Positions 1 through 8,362 of a stretch of 64,000 nt of DNA are shown piece after piece. The DNA is from Firmicutes bacterium HGW-Firmicutes-2 (GTDB lineage Bacteria > Bacillota > Clostridia > Lachnospirales > Vallitaleaceae). The stretch lies in the NCBI GenBank assembly GCA_002841495.1, contig PGZV01000020.1:17533-81532 (forward strand), written 5' to 3'. Positions within the stretch are counted from its first letter, which is position 1; the number at the start of each line of letters is the position of its first letter. Made by a program: the position numbers and the translations under genes. The notes beneath the pieces were generated by a model. That model made no database searches, was not told where the DNA came from, and saw only the letters and a list, made by a program, of their open reading frames with translations.

Positions 1-1
1 T

Positions 2-298
2 TTTTCGTTTGCAGACAGGTCTGATTTACTAGATTTTGTAATTAATATAGTTGGTAATTTAATTGTTTTTATGCCAGTTGGCATGTTTATACAGGTATTT
101 TTTGGCAGCAGAATATGGTCGAGTAGAATTTCAAATGTCTTAATAATTGGATTTCTCTTCAGTTTAGGTGTTGAATCGACTCAATTAATCATGTCAGTGG
201 GAGTGTTTGACGTGGATGATTTACTACTTAACACAGTGGGTGCATTAATTGGATGGTATCTATATAGACTCGTATGGAAAGAACTTAACAATTATTAG
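2..298 (+). CDS. VanZ-like membrane protein, 5' end outside the window
   Basis: The reading frame is open from the first bases of the window and ends at a stop at 296-298, so the gene is cut by the window edge; the internal ATG at 71 is probably not its start. The visible 98 codons are hydrophobic and carry the two hallmarks of the VanZ family: an N-G/N-L-I-V-F-M-P-x-G stretch near the left edge and, further on, V-E-S-T-Q followed by D-V-D-D-L-L-L-N-T and a final membrane segment. VanZ-like proteins are integral membrane proteins; one member gives low-level teicoplanin resistance, but most have no known role. Resistance should not be inferred from this fragment. Confidence 0.8.
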   Translation, partial: FSFADRSDLLDFVINIVGNLIVFMPVGMFIQVFFGSRIWSSRISNVLIIGFLFSLGVESTQLIMSVGVFDVDDLLLNTVGALIGWYLYRLVWKELNNY

Positions 299-359
299 CT
301 GATAGACTCAATAAAATAGGTGTAAAAAATCAACATAAAGGATAAAGGTATTAGAAGAT

Positions 360-911
360 ATGGATCATGTAATAGTAAGGCGACCAAACATTGAAGATAA
401 AAACAAGCTTAATGAGCTGTTTGATATTGTGATTCAAGATACATTTAGAAAAAATAATCTTGAATATTTAGTTGAGATGATTGAGGAAGAGATTGAGGCA
501 AAGATAAAGTATCTAGAACAAGATTTTGAAAGTGACGGAAAAGAAAGATATTTTCTGATTGCAGAAACTGATAGTAAGATCATTGGGACAATTGAATATG
601 GAGCTTCTAGTGAGTTAATAGAAAGGTGTACCGATGGAGAAATAAAGGACATGATTGAGCTAGGAACAATATTTGTTCTTCCGGAATATCAAGGGAATGG
701 GATTGGTCATTTATTGATTAATAAAATTGCAAATGAATTAAAAAAGAACGGAATTGATGAAATCTGCCTCGATAGTGGGTATAAAACGGCACAAAAGACA
801 TGGACGAAAAAGTTTGGGAAAGCGCAATATCAGTTGAAGGATTATTGGCTTAAGGATAATGATCATATGATATGGAAGGTTAACATTAGTGAGGTTATTT
901 TGTCAGATTGA
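360..911 (+). CDS. GNAT family N-acetyltransferase
   Basis: A 183-residue protein with the fold signature of GCN5-related acetyltransferases. Residues 103-125 read as the beta4/alpha3 unit, with the acetyl-CoA pyrophosphate-binding loop Q-G-N-G-I-G at 111-116. The preceding strand (residues 64-80) and the C-terminal region match the usual GNAT layout. The substrate cannot be told. It ends 15 bases before the next gene and could be co-transcribed with it. The start ATG at 360 has only a weak purine-rich sequence upstream. Confidence 0.85.
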   Translation: MDHVIVRRPNIEDKNKLNELFDIVIQDTFRKNNLEYLVEMIEEEIEAKIKYLEQDFESDGKERYFLIAETDSKIIGTIEYGASSELIERCTDGEIKDMIELGTIFVLPEYQGNGIGHLLINKIANELKKNGIDEICLDSGYKTAQKTWTKKFGKAQYQLKDYWLKDNDHMIWKVNISEVILSD

Positions 912-926
912 GGAGGAAGGTTTAAT

Positions 927-1673
927 ATGACAGAGATTGAACTATTAATAGATTTCCATGTTGATGCCAAAAGACAAGGACCAGGTAGTGAACAAGATAC
1001 CTTGAAAGCATTAAGTTTTATTGATATTAACCCTGAGAAAAATTTGAGAATTGCAGATATTGGCTGTGGCTCAGGCGCTCAAACACTAACGCTCGCAAAA
1101 AATCTTAATGTAAAGTTAACAGCTGTCGACTTATTTCCAGATTTCTTAGTAAAACTAGAGGAACGAGCAAAAACCTTAAAGCTGGAAGATGAAATTTCTA
1201 CTCTGGAAAAGTCTATGGAAGATCTTCCTTTTAGTGAAGAAGAGTATGATATTTTATGGTCAGAAGGTGCCATATATAATATTGGTTTTGAATCCGGAAT
1301 CAAGAAGTGGAAAAAATTTATAAAAACAGGTGGCTATATTGCAATAAGTGAATTAACTTGGAAAACAAAAAATAGACCAAAAGAAATAGAAGAACACTGG
1401 AATAATGAATATCCAGAAATTGATACTGCATCAGAAAAAATAAGAATACTCGAAGAATACGGATTTTCGCCTGTCGGATTTTTTTTCTTGTCTGACAATA
1501 GCTGGTTAAAAAATTACTATGATCCAATGGAAAAACGATTTGATGATTTTTTACGGAAGCATGGGAATTCTGATGCTGCTAAAGCTATTGTAGAAGGCGA
1601 GAAGCAAGAAATTGCATTATACAAAAAGTATAAAGATTATCTAGGTTATGGATTTTATATTGCAAAAAAATAA
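927..1673 (+). CDS. Class I SAM-dependent methyltransferase
   Basis: A 248-residue cytosolic protein. Motif I (D-I-G-C-G-S-G, residues 44-50) binds S-adenosylmethionine and the acidic end of strand 2 is in A-V-D-L-F (66-70). A W-S-E-G-A-I-Y stretch around residue 110 occupies the motif IV position. It is preceded by a good ribosome binding site (gaggagg) and follows the acetyltransferase closely. The acceptor substrate is unknown; the general shape is that of small-molecule methyltransferases of the UbiE/Methyltransf_11 type. Confidence 0.85.
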   Translation: MTEIELLIDFHVDAKRQGPGSEQDTLKALSFIDINPEKNLRIADIGCGSGAQTLTLAKNLNVKLTAVDLFPDFLVKLEERAKTLKLEDEISTLEKSMEDLPFSEEEYDILWSEGAIYNIGFESGIKKWKKFIKTGGYIAISELTWKTKNRPKEIEEHWNNEYPEIDTASEKIRILEEYGFSPVGFFFLSDNSWLKNYYDPMEKRFDDFLRKHGNSDAAKAIVEGEKQEIALYKKYKDYLGYGFYIAKK

Positions 1674-1728
1674 GCTCTAATAGGCGTATTGAAACAGAAC
1701 TATAGATACTTAAGCGAGGAGAAAAAGA

Positions 1729-2355
1729 ATGAGGGAGTTTAATATCGGTTCAATTATACCATTTGGCGGTTATGATTGGCGCATTCTTGATATAAAAGAC
1801 AATACGGCGTTGATTATAACGGAATACATGATTGAACAACAATCCTATAATAATTACGCTGGTAATGTTACATGGGCTGATTGTTCGCTTAGAAATTATC
1901 TTAACGGTGAGTTTTATAACAAATTCACCGCGGCCGAAAAATCGAGAATCATTCCGGTATTGAACAAAAACCACGATAATCAGTGGTACGGTTCAAGAGG
2001 CGGAGAAGATACTCATGACTACATATTTCTTCTAAGCATTGAAGAAGTCGTATGCAAATATTTCGGTGACAGCAGTAAAAATCTAGAAAATCGCAGCGCC
2101 AAACAACGATACTGGTTTCAAAGGAAAGATATAAACAACAACAAACGAAGATCGACATTCGAGGGGTATTCGTGGTGGTGGTGGATTCGGTCGTCCGGGC
2201 GTGACAATAGAAGAGCCGTATATATCCACGGCGACGGCAATATAGGTATTCAGGGAAACGGCACCTTTCGTTATAGTAGTAACACGATTCATCCTTCATC
2301 AGGCAATAACAGTGGCGGAGTTCGACCTGCGCTGTGGCTGAACTTGGAATTATAA
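1729..2355 (+). CDS. DUF6273 protein with a C-terminal domain like retroelement-diversified proteins
   Basis: A 208-residue protein. The N-terminal third (I-G-S-I-I-P-F-G-G-Y-D-W, then W-A-D-C-S-L-R-N-Y-L-N) and the C-terminal part (W-W-W-W-I-R-S at 149-155, ending G-G-V-R-P-A-L-W-L at 196-204) match the DUF6273 layout often seen in Clostridia. Between these anchors (156-195) lies a stretch rich in Asn, Ser, Arg and Gly. Proteins of this shape are frequent targets of diversity-generating retroelements, where residues before G-x-R-P-A-L vary. No reverse transcriptase is in the window. Base composition is visibly more GC-rich than the neighbours, which suggests transfer. It has a good ribosome binding site (gaggag at 1716-1722). 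Confidence 0.75.
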   Translation: MREFNIGSIIPFGGYDWRILDIKDNTALIITEYMIEQQSYNNYAGNVTWADCSLRNYLNGEFYNKFTAAEKSRIIPVLNKNHDNQWYGSRGGEDTHDYIFLLSIEEVVCKYFGDSSKNLENRSAKQRYWFQRKDINNNKRRSTFEGYSWWWWIRSSGRDNRRAVYIHGDGNIGIQGNGTFRYSSNTIHPSSGNNSGGVRPALWLNLEL

Positions 2356-2445
2356 ATTATTCGGAATTATTCAAGGGGTACGATTCATTGGCAAGTTTAA
2401 GTAATTAGTAATTAACATATTGGTCAGTCATAAATAGGAGGTACT

Positions 2446-3693
2446 ATGGAAGATTTGCTTAACAAGTTTATAATTAATAATGTAAAACTTGATCGTTTAG
2501 AATCAAAATTAAATAAATTTAACCCATTAAAAGTTTTAAAGGTTGATGAATATGAGATAAGACATTCTAATATGTTAGCTTGGTTACTAGATCCTAGTGA
2601 AAATCATGGATTAGGAGAAGAATTTTTCAAGAAGTTTTTAGGAGAGGTTATTCTCATAAATGAAAATATGGATTTAGATATTTCTATTTTAGATATATAT
2701 TTGAATAATTTTCATGATATACAGATTTCAAGAGAATGGAATAGTATTGATATTTTAGTAACTTCTCATGTGAATAAAGTTGTATTGCTAATTGAAAATA
2801 AAGTAAAAGCTAAGGAAAGTAAAGGTCAATTAAAAAAATATAGTGAGTTAATTGACAGGGAGTTTAAGGAATATAGAAAACTTAAAATTTATCTTACAAT
2901 AGATGGTGAAGAACCGACAGAGAAAGAATATGTTATTTGTGATTATAACAGTATTTTGAAAATTTTAACTCATATAATGGAATTAAATAGCGTGAATTTA
3001 AACAATAAAGTTGTTGATTTTATAAATTATTATATTGATGTCTTAAAAAATATTGTTGAAGAAGATGAGGAAACCTTACATATTTGTAAAGAAATTTACA
3101 GTGATAATTATGAGATTATAAATTATATTGCTATAAATAAGAATGGTCTTATTAGTGATGAAGGTGGTATACAAGAAAAAGTACTAAATGTCTACAATAT
3201 TTACGAAAAGTCTATAAATATGATATTAAAACTAGGAAAACCAAATCCATTTTTAGAGGCTGCAAATCAATTTGTCAAAGATAATAGTGAAATTTTACTC
3301 GAAAAGGGCAATAATACATATTACTGTTTTATTAATAGTGATATGAAGAAACTGCAGTCATTAAGCACCGCTGGGACACCAATTTACTATATTTTTAATA
3401 ATATGCTTCAGTACAATAAATTCAAAATGTTTATTCAGGTGCAGACTTTTGGAGATAATTATAGAAAAAGAGAAAAGTTTTTAAGAAAATTAAATGAGTT
3501 AGATCGTTTTACCATTAGAGAAAATTCATTCAATCCAGAATCAAAATATACCAGAATTTACATGAGAAGTGTTTATCTGAAAAGTATAACAAAACAAGAT
3601 ATTTTAGCGTATATGAACGATATGTATAGGGAGTCGTTAAAGGTGTTAGAAGAAATTATAGTAATAGCTACAAGTATTTTAGAAGAAAATTGA
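2446..3693 (+). CDS. PD-(D/E)XK nuclease superfamily protein (PDDEXK_4-like)
   Basis: A 415-residue protein. Residues 38-55 carry R-H-S-N-M-L-A-W-L-L-D-P followed by N-H-G-L-G, typical of the PDDEXK_4 family. The likely catalytic core is I-D-I-L-V (Asp102) followed by I-E-N-K-V (Glu117, Lys119) and a downstream Q-L (Gln128), the order expected for a PD-(D/E)XK nuclease. The C-terminal half is unassigned. Such proteins are common single genes in defence and mobile regions, but the target is unknown. Very AT-rich, and it stands alone, preceded by an aggagg ribosome binding site. Confidence 0.8.
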   Translation: MEDLLNKFIINNVKLDRLESKLNKFNPLKVLKVDEYEIRHSNMLAWLLDPSENHGLGEEFFKKFLGEVILINENMDLDISILDIYLNNFHDIQISREWNSIDILVTSHVNKVVLLIENKVKAKESKGQLKKYSELIDREFKEYRKLKIYLTIDGEEPTEKEYVICDYNSILKILTHIMELNSVNLNNKVVDFINYYIDVLKNIVEEDEETLHICKEIYSDNYEIINYIAINKNGLISDEGGIQEKVLNVYNIYEKSINMILKLGKPNPFLEAANQFVKDNSEILLEKGNNTYYCFINSDMKKLQSLSTAGTPIYYIFNNMLQYNKFKMFIQVQTFGDNYRKREKFLRKLNELDRFTIRENSFNPESKYTRIYMRSVYLKSITKQDILAYMNDMYRESLKVLEEIIVIATSILEEN

Positions 3694-4140
3694 TTTAGTT
3701 GCGATTTTATCTTAAATGATAAGAAAGCAATGAATATTACAGGAGTAGCCTTAGTTTATTGAATAAAATATATGGCTTTTTGGAAATACACTCACAACAG
3801 TAAATAACTCGACAATTTCGTTTAAGCCTGATGTGCATCGTTGTTGTTTTGTGAGGATGCAAGGAGAGATTTATGAGAAAGAAACTACATTTGAACCAGA
3901 AAGTTTACAAAGAAATAATTAGCTGGATTAAAATGATTGGTTTATCACTCAGTATTGTTTTAGTCATTAATAAAAGTATCATAGTAAATGCATATATTCC
4001 AACTTCGTCGATCCTATTTTCGAGGTAGATGTTCAGCTTATTGATATGGTATATTTAAGAAAGACTTTTAAGTCGTAATAAAACGTTGGCGAGATGGTTT
4101 ACTAGGAATAATTTAATTAACTTGATTTGGAGGAAAATAC
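3694..4140 (+). other. Intergenic stretch containing a gene remnant
   Basis: Between the nuclease gene and the DUF2164 gene I see only the truncated signal peptidase fragment described separately. The flanks (3694-3860 and 4029-4130) hold no convincing ORF, hairpin or promoter. An aggag ribosome binding site at 4130 serves the next gene. Confidence 0.5.
3873..4028 (+). pseudogene. Signal peptidase I, N-terminal fragment only
   Basis: A 51-codon frame with a good ribosome binding site (aaggag at 3861-3866) encodes a short cytosolic tail, one membrane helix and the segment I-I-V-N-A-Y-I-P-T-S-S-I-L. This matches the end of the membrane anchor and the start of the catalytic core of type I signal peptidases, in which N-A-x-I-P-T/S-x-S-M holds the nucleophile serine. 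The frame ends at a stop immediately after, and no continuation is seen in the other frames. The rest of the enzyme is missing, so it is a deletion remnant. Ile replaces the usual Met after the serine. Confidence 0.7.
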
Positions 4141-4371
4141 ATGAGTAATCAAATTAAATTATCAAAAGAAAAACGTGAAGATATGATTGCGTTAATCAAA
4201 GCGTACTTTTTGAAAGAAAGAGACGAAGATCTTGGAGATTTAGCATCTGGTTTTTTCTTGGATTTCATTACCGAGAACTTGGCAGCAGATTTTTATAATC
4301 AAGGCGTTTGGGATGCTTATACATTCATGAATGTTAAAATCGAAGATTTGTTGGAAATACAGAAGTATTAG
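4141..4371 (+). CDS. DUF2164 domain-containing protein
   Basis: A 76-residue soluble protein matching the small DUF2164 family: a K-L-S-K-E-K-R-E start, then A-Y-F-x-x-E-R-D-E-D-L-G-D-L-A-S-G-F and a F-Y-N-Q-G-V-W-D-A segment in the second half. The family is widespread and of unknown function. It has an excellent ribosome binding site (ttggagg at 4126-4132). Confidence 0.85.
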   Translation: MSNQIKLSKEKREDMIALIKAYFLKERDEDLGDLASGFFLDFITENLAADFYNQGVWDAYTFMNVKIEDLLEIQKY

Positions 4372-4414
4372 ACTGGGTAGAGCATATCGTCGAATGATAG
4401 CATAGGAGAATACT

Positions 4415-4987
4415 ATGGAACAGACCTTATTAAAACTGGCTAAAGAACTTAATAAAAGCGGAGTTGGTTGGGGAATAGGTGGATCCCTATTATTAAAGAA
4501 ACATTTGTTAGTAGAAGTTGCTCACGATATAGATATTATTGTTTCAGTTGTGGATATTGATAAAGCGGTTGAGGTACTGGATGTATTGGCAATTAGAGTG
4601 GTTCCACCTATTAAAGAAGAGTACAGCACAAAACATTTTTTTCAGTATATTTTAGATGGAATAAGTATTGATGTGATGTCACAATTCACTATTAGGCATG
4701 ACTTTGGAAGTTATGAGTTCGTTTTTGATGACAAGTCTATAACGGACATTGTAACCATTGAGCATGTAGATTTACCATATACCAGTTTAGAGGATTGGTT
4801 GATCGCATACATGTTAATGATTAATCGAGAAAGTAAGGTACGAGCAATATGGAATCATTTAATATGCAAAGGCGTTAATCATCCGGAAATAATTGAGAGA
4901 GCTTTAATCCAACATTTACCAAAAAGCATTGAGTTGGAGCTGAAAGTACTATTAAGCCATAAAAAAGATGATTTCAAGTCATTCTAA
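4415..4987 (+). CDS. Nucleotidyltransferase-like protein
   Basis: A 190-residue protein whose N-terminus resembles the minimal nucleotidyltransferase fold: G-I-G-G-S-L-L-L (residues 20-27) followed by D-I-D-I (38-41) with the spacing used by the two metal-binding aspartates. A later strand, G-I-S-I-D-V-M-S, could give the third acid. Relatives include MNT/AbiEii-type and aminoglycoside-type proteins, but no partner toxin or antitoxin is adjacent. The reading frame stays open for 26 more codons after the stop at 4985-4987 (to a second stop at 5066-5068), so the C-terminus may have been shortened by a nonsense mutation. Confidence 0.55.
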   Translation: MEQTLLKLAKELNKSGVGWGIGGSLLLKKHLLVEVAHDIDIIVSVVDIDKAVEVLDVLAIRVVPPIKEEYSTKHFFQYILDGISIDVMSQFTIRHDFGSYEFVFDDKSITDIVTIEHVDLPYTSLEDWLIAYMLMINRESKVRAIWNHLICKGVNHPEIIERALIQHLPKSIELELKVLLSHKKDDFKSF

Positions 4988-5082
4988 GACGGCCAAGAGG
5001 ACATAGATTTCAATAATCCGGAATTACACGATGAGAATTTGGTGATAAGTAGTAAGGCAGAAGATTAAGGGAGGTTTGAAAA

Positions 5083-5595
5083 ATGAGTGTATTTTTTTAT
5101 GGTTGTGTTACGATGGACGGCTTTCTTGCTGATAAAAATCATAACTTGGATTGGCTATATCAAACAGGTACAATAGAAGAAACGGATTATGATAACTTCT
5201 ATAAAAGCATGGATATTACGATAATGGGCAAAAGAACTTACAATGAAATTGAAAATATTGAGAATATCGACAGTCTTTATAAGACGACACAAAATTATGT
5301 TTTTACACATGCTGAAAGCTTAACAGTAAATAGTTTTATTCCTATGAATGGTGATGTTATTGATTTTGTGAAACAAATTGATAAGGGTAAAAACATTTGG
5401 ATCGTAGGAGGAAATACAATATTAGCGCCTTTGTTAGATCATGATATGGTAGATAACATAATCATACAAATTGCTCCTGTGTTATTAGGGCGTGGCATAC
5501 CTTTGTTTTCACAAAAAGAAGTATTGAAACGATTTTACTTGGAGGAAGTAAAAAAATACGGACAATTTGCAGAGTTAATATATCGTAAAGTATAG
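5083..5595 (+). CDS. Dihydrofolate reductase family protein (RibD C-terminal-like)
   Basis: A 170-residue protein with the DHFR/RibD_C fold signature: a first strand followed by T-M-D-G-F-L-A (10-16), the G-K-R-T-Y segment (48-52) and the nucleotide-binding I-V-G-G-N (106-110), then L-L-G-R-G-I-P-L-F near the C-terminus. Members are NAD(P)H-dependent reductases of mostly unknown substrate, distinct from true FolA. A strong ribosome binding site (gggagg at 5070-5075) fixes the start. Confidence 0.85.
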   Translation: MSVFFYGCVTMDGFLADKNHNLDWLYQTGTIEETDYDNFYKSMDITIMGKRTYNEIENIENIDSLYKTTQNYVFTHAESLTVNSFIPMNGDVIDFVKQIDKGKNIWIVGGNTILAPLLDHDMVDNIIIQIAPVLLGRGIPLFSQKEVLKRFYLEEVKKYGQFAELIYRKV

Positions 5596-5711
5596 ATTAT
5601 TCTTATCTACTACAATAAAAGACAAAAGTACACAGTAAAATTAGGCGTAGACAACAAGCGAACGATCTACGACTTGAGTTTTATTATGAATGAGAGAGAG
5701 GTCAGTGGGAG

Positions 5712-6599
5712 ATGTATGAAAAATTATTAGATATAAGCTATTATGTCGGTTTTATACCAATAGACTGGTTGGTTGATCTTATTTCACATAATAAACGAAA
5801 AAAGAGTCATCATTATTTTCAAGCATTAGCTATAAATTTTCTCTTGTTCTGTAGTTTTGTAATCTTTTTAATGAGTTTTGGCATACACACGTTTATCATA
5901 TATTTTCATCGCAATCTTGCATTAACCATACCAATAGAGATCTCATTCTACATATTGGGGTGTTTATTAATTATATGCTTGGTTATTTGGCTAGAAGGTA
6001 TTGTTAGTGCAATAATTGGACATACTCCCAGAATATCACTGTTTCCAAGTTTGATGCGTACAAGGTTTTTAACAGTACTGACAGGTTTTAATCATATTGT
6101 CGTTATACTAATCATTGTAGTAGCCATTCACGCATCTTCTATAGCTCAAAATGAGGTGGAAGAAGCAGAGATATTTTTATTATATGATGATATGGGGTAT
6201 ATACCACGGTGGGTATTTGCCCTTGGGTTTTATTGTGATTCCATGGTCGCTAGTAACCGCTTTGGAGATTATAGTGTGGCCATTGTACCATTAAATAACA
6301 CTACAATAGATTATGCACTGGAGAATGGTCGTTTTATATTTGTATCATCTCATGGCGCAGATGGGTATATATTACTTCAAGACAACATCTTCTATGGACC
6401 TGAAGATGTAAATGATAATATTAGTCCAAGTCTACAGTATGTGTACTTGTCGGGTTGTGATACAGGATTAAAACATGAGGAATGGGAGAATGCACTAAGC
6501 CCAGCATATGTTAAGACATTTGACCGTTTATCGACAACGTTAGAACATTTTTATTGGTTAATTGCTGAGGGGCCAAAAGTTATTCATTCTTTGTATTAA
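5712..6599 (+). CDS. Membrane protein with caspase/CHAT-like His-Cys motif
   Basis: A 295-residue protein I do not recognise as a known family. Residues 38-65, 76-95 and 127-145 are hydrophobic enough to cross the membrane. The C-terminal 150 residues look soluble and contain F-I-F-V-S-S-H-G (His214) and, 35 residues later, V-Y-L-S-G-C-D-T-G (Cys249). Strand-S-H-G followed by strand-S-G-C-x-T-G is the catalytic arrangement of CHAT and related clan CD peptidases. The domain is shorter than usual, so activity is uncertain. The start at 5712 has an atypical upstream region (gtgggag). Confidence 0.55.
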   Translation: MYEKLLDISYYVGFIPIDWLVDLISHNKRKKSHHYFQALAINFLLFCSFVIFLMSFGIHTFIIYFHRNLALTIPIEISFYILGCLLIICLVIWLEGIVSAIIGHTPRISLFPSLMRTRFLTVLTGFNHIVVILIIVVAIHASSIAQNEVEEAEIFLLYDDMGYIPRWVFALGFYCDSMVASNRFGDYSVAIVPLNNTTIDYALENGRFIFVSSHGADGYILLQDNIFYGPEDVNDNISPSLQYVYLSGCDTGLKHEEWENALSPAYVKTFDRLSTTLEHFYWLIAEGPKVIHSLY

Positions 6600-6639
6600 A
6601 TAACAAGTTCATCATGAATCAAAGCAAGGAGGACTTAAT

Positions 6640-7575
6640 TTGAAATCACTTTCAATCTATAATAAAATTACGGATAATAAAAACTTTGAAGTAATAATTA
6701 TTGGTGGTAGCTTTGCAGGACTTTCAGCAGCTATGGCATTAGGGCGAGCATTGCGTAACGTTCTAATTATTGACAGTGGCTCACCCTGCAACAGTCAAAC
6801 ACCCCATTCCCATAATTTCATTACACAAGACGGAGAAAATCCAAGTATAATTTTAAAAAAAGCTAAAGCGCAGGTATCAAATTATAGCACTTTGAAATTT
6901 CATAATGATTTTGTAATTAATGGTGAGAAAACCAAAAATGGTTTTTTGATTGTTACACAATCAGGCGAACAATTCGCAACAAAAAAACTTATTTTTGCCA
7001 CTGGTATAAAAGACATTATGCCCAGTATAAAAGGCTTTTCTGAGTGTTGGGGAATATCTGTTATCCATTGTCCATATTGCCATGGATACGAGGTGAAGAA
7101 TGAAAAAACGGGCATTCTAGCAAATGGTGGTATAGCATTTCATTATGCCCAGCTTATTAGTAATTGGACAAAAGACCTAACAATTTTTACAAATGGAAAA
7201 TCCACTCTGACACTAGAGCAAATAAAAAAAATCACCAATCATAATATACCAATAGTCGAAAATGAAATACATTTTTTGAATCACAAAAATGGCAATATCA
7301 GTGAAATCGTCTTTACAGACAAGTCAACGTTTCAGTTAAAAGCACTTTATTCACGACCTGATATTGAGCAGCATAGTAAAATTCCTGAAATGCTTGGATG
7401 TGAGTTAACAGAACAAGGATTTCTAAAAGTAGATATATTTCAGAAAACAACTGTAGAAAATATTTTCGCTTGTGGGGACAATGTCACCCCATTACGATCT
7501 GTATCATATGCAGTGGCGGCAGGCAATATCGCAGGTGCTATGATGAATAATAAAATGACAGAGGAAGAGTTTTAA
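6640..7575 (+). CDS. NAD(P)/FAD-dependent oxidoreductase, thioredoxin-reductase-like
   Basis: A 311-residue flavoprotein. The FAD-binding Rossmann motif is at residues 18-30 (V-I-I-I-G-G-S-F-A-G), and a C-P-Y-C pair within H-C-P-Y-C-H-G-Y-E (143-151) is the redox-active disulfide. Near the C-terminus I-F-A-C-G-D-N is the second FAD contact. This is the thioredoxin-reductase fold, but the residues around the cysteines differ from true TrxB (usually C-A-T-C), so thioredoxin may not be its substrate. The start is TTG at 6640, preceded by aaggagg at 6625-6631. Confidence 0.85.
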   Translation: MKSLSIYNKITDNKNFEVIIIGGSFAGLSAAMALGRALRNVLIIDSGSPCNSQTPHSHNFITQDGENPSIILKKAKAQVSNYSTLKFHNDFVINGEKTKNGFLIVTQSGEQFATKKLIFATGIKDIMPSIKGFSECWGISVIHCPYCHGYEVKNEKTGILANGGIAFHYAQLISNWTKDLTIFTNGKSTLTLEQIKKITNHNIPIVENEIHFLNHKNGNISEIVFTDKSTFQLKALYSRPDIEQHSKIPEMLGCELTEQGFLKVDIFQKTTVENIFACGDNVTPLRSVSYAVAAGNIAGAMMNNKMTEEEF

Positions 7576-7646
7576 CTTGCTAAAGAAAATTGTAAAATAT
7601 AAAATTTGGCATTTGATTTTTGAGAAAAAAAATAGGAGAGCTAGAT

Positions 7647-8141
7647 TTGAATAAAATACTACTGGAAATAAAAGATAAAGTATATGATAAATGTTTACTA
7701 CAAATTACTGACTTTAAGGTTGAAAACGAAAGTACAGATTATGATGGATGCCAGTTTGAATTAAACGGGGTATATGTGATTTGTAGAAATGCAAAAATAA
7801 CCCCAAAAAAAAATGGCCAATTCGTCACGTTTTGGAGAAGAAATGAAAACAGACAGACCGAGCCGTTCAATGATGCTGATAATTTTAATTACTATATTGT
7901 GAATGTACGAGCTGACAATAAGTTAGGGCAATTTGTTTTTCCTAAATCCGAAATGATTAAACAAGGTATCGTTTCAAGTGACTCAAAAGTTGGGAAAAGA
8001 GCCATACGTGTATATCCACCCTGGGATGAAGCGAAAAGTAAACAAGCAGAGAATACTCAGAAATGGCAAATAAAGTATTTTTATAGAATAGATTATGCTT
8101 TAGACTTAGAGAAAGTCAAGAAACTATATAAGATCAATTAA
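7647..8141 (+). CDS. MepB family protein
   Basis: About 164 residues matching MepB: A-K-I-T-P-K-K-N-G-Q-F-V-T-F-W, then P-F-N-D-A-D, G-Q-F-V-F-P-K, and G-K-R-A-I-R-V-Y-P-P-W-D. MepB is encoded with the MepRA multidrug efflux system in Staphylococcus, but its biochemical role is unknown and neither partner is present here. I chose the TTG at 7647 because an aggag site (7633-7637) lies at good distance, whereas the upstream TTG at 7620 has no ribosome binding site. Confidence 0.75.
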   Translation: MNKILLEIKDKVYDKCLLQITDFKVENESTDYDGCQFELNGVYVICRNAKITPKKNGQFVTFWRRNENRQTEPFNDADNFNYYIVNVRADNKLGQFVFPKSEMIKQGIVSSDSKVGKRAIRVYPPWDEAKSKQAENTQKWQIKYFYRIDYALDLEKVKKLYKIN

Positions 8142-8201
8142 ATTTGTAAAGCTTCATATTATGAATGAATAATTAAAACTTAGTTTTAAATTTTAACACA
8201 C

Positions 8202-8232
8202 AAAAAAAGCAACCTCAAAAAGTTGCTTTTTT
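8202..8232 (+). terminator. Rho-independent terminator after the MepB gene
   Basis: The stem AAAAAAAGCAAC pairs with GTTGCTTTTTT around an 8-base loop. The A-rich left and T-rich right arms make it usable in both directions, so it may also stop transcription of the minus-strand gene ending at 8363. Confidence 0.8.
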
Positions 8233-8262
8233 ATATATTATATAAGTTATATTGTTTAATAA

Positions 8263-8351
8263 ATGGTTATAGGGTCAAAACTAAGTTTCATTAAAGTTCA
8301 CATACTATTGTATGCGAAAGTTCTACTATATAGCTTTGACACCTTAACCAT
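8263..8351. repeat. Short inverted-repeat element, copy 1
   Basis: An 89-base element whose ends form an imperfect inverted repeat: it starts ATGGTTATAGGGTCAAAACTA, and the reverse complement of its other end is almost the same. The interior shares TTCACA and GCGAAA-type segments with the longer copies downstream of leuS (44483-44878). It lies between convergent genes, just beyond the end of the minus-strand gene. It looks like a non-coding mobile or REP-type element. Confidence 0.65.
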
Positions 8352-8362
8352 GAGTTCAATAA

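Noticed and set aside
71..298. VanZ gene starting at ATG 71
   Set aside because: The frame is open and protein-like to the window edge, so this ATG is probably internal.
1949..2299. Long minus-strand ORFs opposite the DUF6273 gene
   Set aside because: They are antisense shadows caused by the higher GC content; the plus-strand product has recognisable family motifs.
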